In this document: positions 54,919-64,000 of the stretch, piece after piece
Numbering within the stretch: the stretch's first letter is position 1
Layout of the letters: every line of letters begins with the position of its first letter
Assembly (NCBI RefSeq): GCF_000003815.2
Contig: NC_049990.1
Location: forward strand, 7,258,770 to 7,322,769
Origin: Branchiostoma floridae
Lineage: Eukaryota > Chordata > Leptocardii > Amphioxiformes > Branchiostomatidae
DNA: 64,000 nucleotides
Reading direction: 5' to 3'
The notes under the pieces: model-generated
Databases searched by the model: none
Told to the model about the DNA's origin: nothing
What the model saw: only the letters and a program-made list of their open reading frames with translations
Position numbers and translations under genes: made by a program

Positions 54919-57900
54919 GCTAAGAACAGAATCCTCTCCTCCAAGACATGCTCTGGCAAGTGTGATGATAACGAACCATCCTTTGGCCACTTTGAAATGA
55001 TAGTTATAACTGGTTATAACTTTCCAGGGTTTGAAACTAAGCAGACCATTGATCGTAAGCAGGGTGCTAATTAACTATTGCAGCCAGTTTTTTTTTTACT
55101 AAAAAGAACATTGAAATCCCATTCAGATTAGAGATTTTTTTGTGCAAGACCTAAAACAGATTTTTCTCATGGACAGAGAGTTACAGATACATGTAAGTGT
55201 CTGCAAGAGGTGATTCCTCTTCTCCTATACAATGTACATGAGACACTGGGCCCTGGCTTTGGTTGCTACAGTAAAACAGCTAAGTTGCCAGGCAATACAG
55301 TCAGTTTCAAGCCCTGGAACAGTGACTTAAGCTCGATAAAGAAGAGTAAGGAAATATTTCAAGCAACAGACTTTGTGTGCAGGTTACACAAGTTTGCATC
55401 AATGTTTGTGATAGAAAGAGAGAAAAAAAAGAAAAACTCCGGCAGAATTCTTTGTTCCTGGATACCACCTAGTTTCTTTGACGCATGTAAGATATGTCTA
55501 GTAGAATCATGGACCCAGGAGCAAAGAGACCTGTGTAGATAGGGTCTTAAAGGGTTTCTGGAAAGAAGAAACCAGTCATTAACACTGGACTGAGTCTTTC
55601 CAGAAAACCCCTATAGGCCCACTTACCTAAAAAACTCTTTGGAAAAAAAAGAACCAAAAAAATTAAGTCAAGCAAAATGGTGCAAAATGTATCGACTCAA
55701 ACAGTTGAAAAAAATATTTATAGCCAATTTGGACTTATTGTTGCCTGTGAATTGTAAATTCCTAAATTTATGAGAATGAAAATGCAAACAAGGTATGTTG
55801 CAGCAAAATGTAGTCGTGCTTCATCGCTAAACGGTTGAGAACAAAAAATGGTGTGACTTACTAGTGTGCTTTATACTCGTGCACAAAGGAGTAGGTTTGT
55901 GTTTTGTGCATAGCTTGGAGAATTCTTAGGCTTAAAGTAACTGTTATACAGACCATTGACAAATCATCGGGTTGGAGGGGTGATGATCATGATGTATTTA
56001 TTGTGGCATTTCCTTGGCCGCATCCGTCAGAAAAGAAATTTTTATCTATTTTTAAAAGTTTTTCTAAATTTGTAAGTGAGAATGTAGCTCGTAGGGAAAA
56101 AAAGTCAGTCAGTCCCCCCCATTCTTTAACCTGATGGTTTGTCAGAAGACACAGTGCTAGTCAGCTATTGTATGTAGGATGCCCAGCTGTATAGGATATT
56201 ATGATACTCCCTAGCATCTGTCTGATTAGCATATAGCAGCCTGGCTTTGCCTGGCGATCTGAGATATAGCTCCATGGCATTTTCAGGACAACGTCTGTAT
56301 GATAATCTCCACTCCAGTAATGTACACACACTCAAAACCAACAGAAACTTCTTTTGTTTAGTGAGGTAGAGCCAGCATTCAGTCTAACCAATTGGTCCAC
56401 ATTGGACAATCGAATGCCATTTGCTTCAGCAAAATGTCACAGTTTGGCTAGCAATGGGAAAAATGGTACGTTGTTTGTTGTCTTCATGTGAAAGGACAAC
56501 TCTTATGTTTTTGCTGCTTTTAAGATATTGTATGAAAACGGTATGTGGAAGTATGGGTAACTTTTTGGCAGTTTTGTATGCAAAAGAAAAAGTACTTCAA
56601 TGCTGGTGTTCTATATTCACATATGTGGTTACCATAGCATTTGTATACATTGTCATGGCAACCACAAATCATTTATATGGCAACCAACCATTCTGATCAG
56701 TGCAGTTAACATGATCTACAAACCTGTTTCATTTACTAGATACCGAGGTCACAAGTTTTATTTCACATAAGATAAAGCCATGTACATGTTAATCATATGA
56801 TAGAAACTTTGTATATACAGTACTATGAGCCAACCTCATTAAGCAAATAGCATCCAAATTCTATGTGTGTATCTGTACCTACCATTGAGATATGGTAGGG
56901 GTTTAGAGTTTCAAACTTTGGTGGATGGCAAGGCTCTATGATAAAGTAGAGAGAAATGCTGCCTAGCATGTATCGACTGTCATGTTTGGTAAAATTGACT
57001 TTCAAAAAAAGGCATTTTTGACTGTTGTTGACGATGCTACTGATTTGCTGGCAAAAGTGTGGAATTGTAGTGTTTGAAAATGAACATGTATTACCAAATT
57101 TGTACAACAAGAGACTCCATGCACATTGAAATGACTGGCTTTTGTGATGCCATGAACCACATAGCCAATGGCTGTTGAGGATTGGTGATTAGATCATAGG
57201 CTTCAGAATAATGGACAACATTGTGTGCTTCCAGTCAAGATCTGGTTGTACACACCATATGTTTACCAGACACAAAAATGTTTACTATAATCACAGTAGT
57301 CTTAATTTTCAGGACAAATATACGCTAGAGGAACACTTATTGTAAACAGAGCTAGAATTGGTCTGAACAGGAAACATACTAAGTTCTAAATAAGGATTCC
57401 TGATATTGGCACAGGGTGTTGATTAGAATGCATTTGTTGTAATCTAAGTTGAGCACATATTTATTGGTATGAATTCATATTACATTAATTTTACAAGTCG
57501 TAAAGTGAAAATGCACAATTCTCTGATCAGTTGCTGTATTCTCCAAAGCCACTCCATGGGTGCAGCTTGGTTCTATATGGAGTAAAATTAAGTTGAAATA
57601 TCTCACTTACAATTATGCTGAATGTTTTAAGCAGAATGATTTTGTTTCCCAAGGGCTAACTTACCAATTATCACATGTAACATTTGTTTTATGCTGACTC
57701 CTGATTGGTCAGTTTAGATAATTGACACATTTAAACTGGCCAATCACAGCCTTTTGTGATTAGATGGTCCATATGTAACCCCTAATAGTAGGAAAGTCAA
57801 ATGTAACCCTACCAAAAGTGCTAGATGGTGCCCCTTATAGTTACTTTTAAGTTTATTACTACTAGTGAAGAATTGGTGTCTACATACTGCTGCATAGGCT

Positions 57901-59354
57901 GTTTTTGATCAAACCAATTTTTTTTCTTGGTTCTAACATTTTTTTTCAGCTTGAAAAGGAGTGTAATAGTAAGTTAAGAGTAAAGCATTTATGTTACTTA
58001 TATACATATCCTGTCGAGACTAATTGTTCTTATCATTTATACAAACTGTATAAATTTTGGGCTTGTTTCTCTTTTGCTTTGATCCAAGAGAAAGAATTGT
58101 ACTTACATGATACATATATGTGCCCATAAGCATTCAGCTCTGGAATGGAGGCAGCGATAAGTAGGTTTCTTTTTTTAGACACTGGAGCATACCTCAAGAA
58201 AAGGGGGGTATGCTTGTGTCGTAAAAATGTGATGTAAATTTCGTACGTTCTTGTTTTGTAGAGCGGGAATTCTCTTGCGGTATTGGCGTCCAAGACTCAA
58301 TTCGAACATGACATGCGAAAGATTCTATACCTTCCTCCCAGAGTTGGACAAACTCTCCGTATTGTATGAAGAATTTACTACAAGCAATATTTCATTGTAA
58401 CACTTAGTTTTTAGTTAGGTAAAGGTGTTATTAGTTTTGTATGTATGTTGATGGACGTCACTGGGCCATTTTAGCATTCAGGTGAACTTTTCAGACTCTT
58501 GAAAAGTAAAAAAAAAGGACATGTACACCTCAGTACAAGGTATCTTTGCAAGGTTTTGCTTGCACTCTTTGCCGTTTTGGCCTGTATTATAATATATATA
58601 TGTTTTAAGAAAATGTACATGTACAAGAGTCATCAGCAACTAAGTGTGCATATTTTTTATAATCATTTTTTTTTCAAAAGTGAAGTAAAATGTTCCAGTG
58701 ATGTTGTTATTATGGTGTTACAACTTGAGATGTATTGTTGCTCTTATAGCCTGACCCTCCCTGTTCTGATAATCAAATAGTCCAAATTCTGGCCTAAATA
58801 GTGCCTCAGAAATTGTAAAAAAAAAAAAAATAGTGGAACATACTATTACGTGGGGGAGGAGAGGGTTGGGTGACTGAAGCTTTGTAGCTTTAGATTTTGT
58901 ATTCACTAGCCTAATAACTCGTATGAAGTGGTAACTTCGATAAAACGACAAATTTCTCTGATTCATTAGAAACGTTATTTGGTCAAAAAATGCCAAAGAT
59001 CGCAAACAGCAGTTGAACTGTGTGTACAACGGGAACTGTCAGCCAAAATTTTATATAGGACCGTCACAAATCATTTACTACCAGTGTTTGTGAACCATAG
59101 AGCCGAAAACAAGTGTTGTATACATGCTGGTAGGATGTCCTTTACGATTTGTTCTATGCAAGTTACCATTTTTCTGTGTACATGTACATGGCCGTTCACG
59201 TCGGAGGCAGGTAATAACAGGAAATGGAGTTGGTGCCATCTCGGCATGGGGCCAGCTTCATTCTGCAAGTATCACAACTGTGTTGCGTCTTCTTTCATTG
59301 TCTTTTAATTTGTCTGCATGAGTGGTAAAACAAGGAAAAACGTGAAGGAGCAAA
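54919..59354. other. Importin-alpha 3' flank, long AT-rich noncoding region
   Basis: No coding sequence supported on either strand over 4.4 kb. Probably includes a 3'UTR of unknown length. A TTTGAAACTAAG hAT-like fragment lies near 55027. No strong polyadenylation signal could be singled out. Confidence 0.45.
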
Positions 59355-59490
59355 AATTAGTGGCAAGGTAGTTTTGCGGTTAGGGTAGTTGAACCCTTGC
59401 AGGCCCCAATGTTGGGCTCTTGAGAAAAGCACTTCAAATTTCCTCACTAGACTCAGGTGAAAATTAGTACCCAGCTTCTGTATAAAACAT
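59355..59490 (+). repeat. Possible SINE fragment
   Basis: TTTTGCGGTTAGGGTAGTTG then CTCTTGAGAAAAGCACTTCAAATTTCC, a tail block often found behind tRNA-like heads and similar in layout to the 53226 SINE. The B-box is not clear. Confidence 0.4.
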
Positions 59491-60027
59491 TCTTTGAGGA
59501 GGTCCTGGATATGTCAATGAAGGTTAGACATCCAGATAATAAGATTCACCTAAAAAGCAGTCACTCAAGCAACTGGTTAAGATACTGGAGGTCATGTGGG
59601 GAGACGCATCAATCTCAAAAAAAAATCACCCAGAGTATTGTACCATAGTTCAAACTGGATGACATCTTGCCAATCATTCTACAGTTGTGGCAAATCTCAC
59701 CATTATTAGTGAACTATTGATAAATACACAAGATGTACAATATTATAGACTTTATTTCCATGTAAGGAAAGTTTTAACAAACATTGATATTTAAGAAACA
59801 GCTGCCCCATTGTAGAGGTCAGAATACTCAAATTCAAACAACCAAAACACAAGGTTAGGTTTTAGGATACTTGACTTTCATAATATCTTATAAAATAAAT
59901 GTATCAAATAGTCCAATGTTCTCTCTTGGAGAAAAGCTTGACAACACACGCACATGCTCTTAATTTTAGATGCAACAACAATTTGGCAACTAATTTGGCT
60001 GTTAATCTTTCCCAGGGAAAAGGGTAT
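59491..60027. other. Noncoding between convergent genes
   Basis: AT-rich, no gene. TTTATT at 59753 would read AATAAA on the minus strand and could serve the rhomboid gene; uncertain. Confidence 0.4.
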
Positions 60028-60201
60028 TACCCTTAAAGCAGAGGTTAGGCTCCGGGTGTATTTTTGGTCGTTTTTATCGGGCTTCCTATTTTGTATTGAA
60101 TCTTGCTGTGTCAAAACCTAACCGAGGTCAGTGCCAGCAAAATAGAAAGCCCGATAAACGTTTAAAAAAACAGCCGGAGCCTAACCTCTGCTTGGAGAGT
60201 A
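60028..60201. mobile_element. 174-bp miniature element, AAGCAGAGGTTAGGCTCCGG family
   Basis: The left arm AAGCAGAGGTTAGGCTCCGG and right arm CCGGAGCCTAACCTCTGCTT are exact complements, and TATCGGGCTT(C/T)CTATTTT also pairs. Flanked by AAGGGTAT on both sides (60020-60027, 60202-60209), an 8-bp duplication. Noncoding. Confidence 0.88.
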
Positions 60202-60774
60202 AAGGGTATGACTATACTATGAGCTCTTGATATGACACTTCATTGTTGTGCCTACATTTGCAGTATGGTACTACATACAACAAGCTAGTTAAAACTTTAC
60301 ATCTCTTATTTCAAAAACAACAAGTTCTGAATGCTTGTGAGTGCTTTGTACAATAAACAATCCATCGTGTGCATATACATAAACTCACAGCTGAGACAGC
60401 GATCTGGCAGAATGGTCAACTCTACCAGCTGAGGTGGCAAACAGCAGCAATCTCTACCCTTCCTTGTACAAGTATATAAATGTGCACATACATTAGAAAA
60501 TTTGTTACACGGTGCAATTGTACAACAATATCCATGCGGTGTACTCTGCTTGATAATAAAGCAACTGAGGTCTACAATGCACACTACTCTGTAAAAGTAA
60601 ATAAATAGTTGCTACACGGCCAGCAATTGTTGGCAGGTTAGCTTTAGTCTGGTCAGCCAATCAGATTCTCTCCTGCCTTGTGGAGGGAAAGTTACCAGCC
60701 AATCAAAAATTAGTTCTTGACTGTAAAAGATGATGTAATTGCCTAGTAACTTTTCCTGGCAGGAGGAGAATGGC

Positions 60775-60877
60775 TGTTTCAGTTGTCATCTCTGCACCTG
60801 TTGCAGGTGTCATATGTACAGGTGCTATCTGCACAGCTGTTGTAGGTGTCTTCCATGCAGCTGCTCTATGTGTCATA
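60775..60877. repeat. Minisatellite, left part
   Basis: Imperfect repeats of GGTGTCATNTGTGCAGCTG / CACCTGTTGCA type, unit about 23-25 bp. Continues at 61567-61650 after two inserted elements. Confidence 0.8.
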
Positions 60878-61087
60878 TACTGTAATTCCTGATTTTTTCA
60901 ATGTACTGTTATGTTCACGGTTTTCACGGTGACGACTGAAACGTGAACTTATCATTACTGATAACAAATAATTCACAGACTTTTTTTTACGTGCACTTGC
61001 CTTGACAGTGAACATTTAGTTCTGAGAACAAGTTAAATTTTCTCAGACCGTGAAAGTTTGGTACCGAGGAGACAAAGTGAATTACAG
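60878..61087. mobile_element. 210-bp miniature element with TACTGTAATTC ends, copy 2
   Basis: Starts TACTGTAATTCC and ends GAATTACAG, followed by TA; TA also precedes it at 60876-60877. It is the inverse of the 51104 element along its whole length. Inserted into the minisatellite. Confidence 0.85.
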
Positions 61088-61096
61088 TATGCAGGT

Positions 61097-61566
61097 AATC
61101 TCCAAGCAGATCCTATGGTAGCATACGATGGTATCAAAAGCTGCCAGAGGTGTGAAGTCGGCCTAGGTGTGTGTTTGGCTACTGGAGCAAACACACACTT
61201 AGGCCGGCTTCACTCCTCTGGCAGCTTTTTATACCATCTTATGCTACCATAGGATCATCCTCCTACGCAGGGACATTCAACAGCCAAACTGCCCGTCTGG
61301 ATGTGCCCTGCTCTTTCAATCGCCACCCTTAGTTCCTGACCACCTTGCCTAAGAATATTAATTAGGTTACCCTTATACATGCAAGACAGCTTTTGAAAAC
61401 GGAAAGCTTATTCTCTGATTGGCTGACAGCTGGTTTGAGGCGGACGTCCACAGGAACCAAGGAACTAAGAGTGACGGTTGAAAGAGCAGGGCACATCCAG
61501 CCAGGCAGTTTGGCTGTTGGATGTCCCTGCGTAGGAGGAGGCCATAGGATTTGCTTGGAAATTAGA
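61097..61566. mobile_element. 470-bp double-hairpin element (TCTCCAAGCAGA family)
   Basis: Flanked by ATGCAGGT on both sides (61089-61096, 61567-61574). Outer termini AATCTCCAAGCAGATCC and GGATTTGCTTGGAAATT (inverse) match the 7790 element. Inside are two consecutive hairpins: arms from about 61100-61175/61185-61257, and 61258-61340/61450-61545. No protein is encoded. Confidence 0.88.
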
Positions 61567-61650
61567 ATGCAGGTGTTATCCGCACAGCTGTTTCAGCTGT
61601 CATCCTTGCACCTGTTGCTGGTGTCATCTGTGCAGCTGCTCCAGTCTCGT
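61567..61650. repeat. Minisatellite, right part, overlapping the rhomboid stop codon
   Basis: GGTGTTATCCGCACAGCTG, then AGCTGTCATCCTTGCACCTG and GGTGTCATCTGTGCAGCTG units. The last unit contains the TGA and final codons of the rhomboid gene on the minus strand. Confidence 0.8.
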
Positions 61651-63891
61651 CAGCCTGCGCTGCCGTAGCGCCTCCAGGTCAGACAGGGGTGCGGATGGAG
61701 CGGGTCCCGCAAATGCTGTGTGGATGGGAGGGGCGCTGGGTTGCCTGCCCCCACCAGCACCTGGAACAGAGAGATAGAAAAAGGCTTCTATCTTAAAAGA
61801 TGTACATTTAGAAGATAGGTGTTAAACAACTAATGCATAATTTTCCATGCAAAACAGAGGAAAAACAGTACTGATTTTTTACTTCATTATGAACTGAATA
61901 CATTGGCAAAGTACACGGGTGAGCACTATCCTCTGGCTGCATAACAATCATGACAATATTGATTTCTAACTAAAAGTGTCCTGTGTATTACCGATTTTGA
62001 AAAATGCAGAATACAGGTGTTAAATGCCTACACGACAGGAAGATTTCATCCCACTATATATATAAGGAACGGTTATTTTGCAGCACATCCACATGGGCAA
62101 TGCTAACGTAAATGTTGCAGTTTCTACATGCATCATGATGTTAAAGTGCCCTGTGTGTCCTATGTACCTGTGTCCCTCACGCTCTCCTGAATGGCAGCCT
62201 GTGTGGCCTTCTGTTCATACTCCTGCAGACTCTGCTGCATCGCTACCTCCAGTTCTTCCTCCTCCGTTAGCCCCGCCCCTTCTTGAGCCCGATATCCAGT
62301 GGCACCTGCAAGACAGTGTTGTAAAAACATTCACCAGGTTGGTTTATCAATAGACCAATCCTGACTGTCCATCGCAAGTAGCTCAACCAAGCTGAGCTCA
62401 AGAACATAAGATATCAAAATTGTAGGTTCTGTTGCAGTTCCATAGAAAGCCGCTAGGAGGACCATTATCAAACTTGACCCTCGTTTCCCAACACATACCT
62501 CCCTACCATATATCATAAAGATTCACATACACTTCGCTAACCAACCACCACAGCACCCAAAACATAACCTTCTTGGCATAGTTACAATTTACTATACTTA
62601 ATACATGTAATCAAGCGGTCCCTATACAATGATGTTTCTTACCTGCATGGTAGGTGTAGGACTGTTGTCTGGTCGCTCGGGTGTGTCTGGGTTCTGCTGC
62701 TCCATAATCGTCATGGTAACGATGTCTGCTCCAACCTTGGGGGTGGAAGGTTCAAAAGTGAGAAGAATGCAGTTCTTAACATGACTAAACATCCGGAAGT
62801 ACATGTAGTCTCTGTATGTTATCTAGTTTCAGAGATTTATTTGTTTTTGAATATTGTTTACCTGGATTTGTAACCTTCCTAAACACAGATTTGTCAACTT
62901 TTTGATCACGAACCTAATGAAACCATTCATAGATTTTAACATTAGCATCTGGATCTATATCTAGAAGGACAACTTTGACATACCTCCAAATGGCAGGTCC
63001 ATGATGGCCTTGAGAGGCCCGCTGGTGTACAGCAGTCCCACCAGGATACCCGACAGGTGACCCATGAACGAGGCTCGGGGGATCAGGATCTGGGGATTCA
63101 AACAAACAAAAACTATCATTCTAACCCTTGTTCTCTTAGTATACATTGTACATTCTGCTAATTCAAATACTGTAAACAACCAGATAGTGTCATGTATGAA
63201 TATTTTTCACAGCTATGACTCTAACCTAGCCTGAGTATCAATTCTTCTGTAATGACTGCTGAATCAATACTTTGCTTCCTAACCATGGAGTTAGCAAACA
63301 AAAGTATTGAGATAGTGGTCAATACAGAGGATGGTACTCACTCAGGCTAGCTCTAACCACAATGTTAATTCTACAACCCTGTATAGAAGTACAAAAAAAC
63401 ATTTCAACCTAGGATTGATTTGTTCTAAAATCCTTATTTTCATAGACCTATTGTTTTAGCACGGACATGCCACACTGTTTGCAGGTATAACTGCCTTATG
63501 GCATAACACAACACCATTGCTGGGCAGAAGCTAGTTACAGTATACTTAAGTATTACACTGAATGACATGTTATACCTAACTATTGCACATCTAACTACAA
63601 GCACTGTATCTATTGAGGATGCTCCAGCAGTACGGTGGCAAAGAGTTCCATACTACCGTAGTTCTAGGGAAAAGTTAATTTTTGAACACCTCTGTCTTTC
63701 TGGTTGACATCTTGGTTGGTACTTGATGGTGTAACTATTTCTTAGATAAGAGAACATTGATAGCTGTACCTGTATGACAACCAGCTCCACCCAGCATGCA
63801 ATTCTGCGGGGAACAGGAAACCATCCCATGACATAGGTCATACCCGGAGGGAGGTAGTGTGTGGTCAGGACTTTCAGCGCAAATATCACAC
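61624..63891 (-). CDS. RHBDD1: RHBDD1-like rhomboid protease (RHBDL4), C-terminal 197 aa, 5' partial
   Basis: Minus-strand exons in order: 63770-63891, 62984-63089, 62643-62735, 62168-62305, 61624-61760 (TGA); 596 nt = 2 nt plus 198 codons. ER intramembrane serine protease that clips ubiquitinated membrane proteins for degradation with VCP/p97. The first visible exon begins at the Gly after the catalytic-Ser motif GxSG, whose Ser must lie in the exon right of the window; it reads GVIFALKVL and PVPRRIACWVEL. The next exon has the catalytic His in GHLSGILVGLLYTSGPLK. A Tyr/Arg-rich segment follows. The fourth exon has a ubiquitin-interacting motif (EEEELEVAMQQSLQE). The last ends LEALRQRRLTRLEQLHR, an Arg/Leu helix in the place of the VCP-binding motif. 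This domain order is specific to RHBDD1. Confidence 0.92.
62390..62590 (-). repeat. Dispersed repeat, ACCTTCGCC family, copy 5
   Basis: In a rhomboid intron, minus orientation: 'catagaaagCCGCTAGGAGGACC', 'cattatcaaacttgaccctcgtt', 'acctccctaccatatatcat', and 'cccaaaacataacctt'. Same block order as 39086-39470. Confidence 0.7.
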
Positions 63892-64000
63892 CTGAAGTAA
63901 CAATAGAAAATAAAGTTAGAAGATAAAATGTTTTACATGTAGTAGATCTACAAAATGTATAATAGTAGTAGCATGTAGTAGCATGCAAGCACACATCATA
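63892..64000. other. Intron of the rhomboid gene at the right edge
   Basis: Noncoding; the acceptor for the exon ending at 63891 is at 63892-63893. The preceding exon, expected to carry the catalytic Ser, is outside the window. Confidence 0.7.

Noticed and set aside
58499-59321. Frames of 90-110 codons in the importin 3' region
   Set aside because: AT-rich chance frames with no family resemblance; most likely UTR or intergenic DNA.

Overview
The window is animal nuclear DNA: coding sequence is cut into many short exons with canonical GT/AG junctions, and every strong protein match is to a metazoan family. The mix fits a cephalochordate such as Branchiostoma. It holds a white-like ABCG transporter, a clan-2 P450, an Arx homeobox gene, a shuffled C-type-lectin/kringle secreted protein, a KPNA3/4-type importin alpha and a RHBDD1-type rhomboid, in an intron-rich background full of small palindromic transposons. 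The species call is inference. I saw no prokaryotic operons, CRISPR arrays, rRNA genes or viral genes.

Layout: (1) 51-7740 +, ABCG/white-like half-transporter, 19 coding exons, 5' end outside the window. (2) 10618-15494 +, cytochrome P450 of the CYP2 clan, 7 exons, 507 aa, complete. (3) 15495-22426, intergenic, with dispersed repeats and a 481-bp hAT-like foldback element at 19512-19992 flanked by a perfect 8-bp target duplication. (4) 22427-32792 +, Arx, 4 exons, 383 aa, with an N-terminal octapeptide exon, a split paired-class homeodomain and a C-terminal OAR motif; its introns hold GC-rich islands with TAAT sites that are candidate enhancers. (5) 32793-38084, mostly noncoding. (6) 38085-41642 -, a 285-aa secreted protein: signal peptide, Thr-rich linker, C-type lectin domain, kringle, each joined at a phase-1 intron. 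(7) 42070-43310, a tandem array, then a hAT-like element at 43440-43899. (8) 44936-54918 +, importin alpha (KPNA3/4 type), 12 exons, 518 aa, with E2F-like, CCAAT and CRE sites upstream. (9) 61624-63891 -, C-terminal part of an RHBDD1-like rhomboid protease (5 exons, last 197 aa), convergent with importin alpha; its 5' exons lie beyond the right edge.

The genes do not form one pathway; this is an ordinary mixed neighbourhood. All exon chains were checked by hand: each sums to a whole number of codons and keeps frame across every junction. The most notable items are the lectin-kringle protein, a set of local tandem duplications sitting on importin-alpha splice junctions, a family of hAT-like miniature elements sharing a (C)TCCAAGCAGA terminus, and a nested double transposon insertion inside a minisatellite that also encodes the end of the rhomboid gene.
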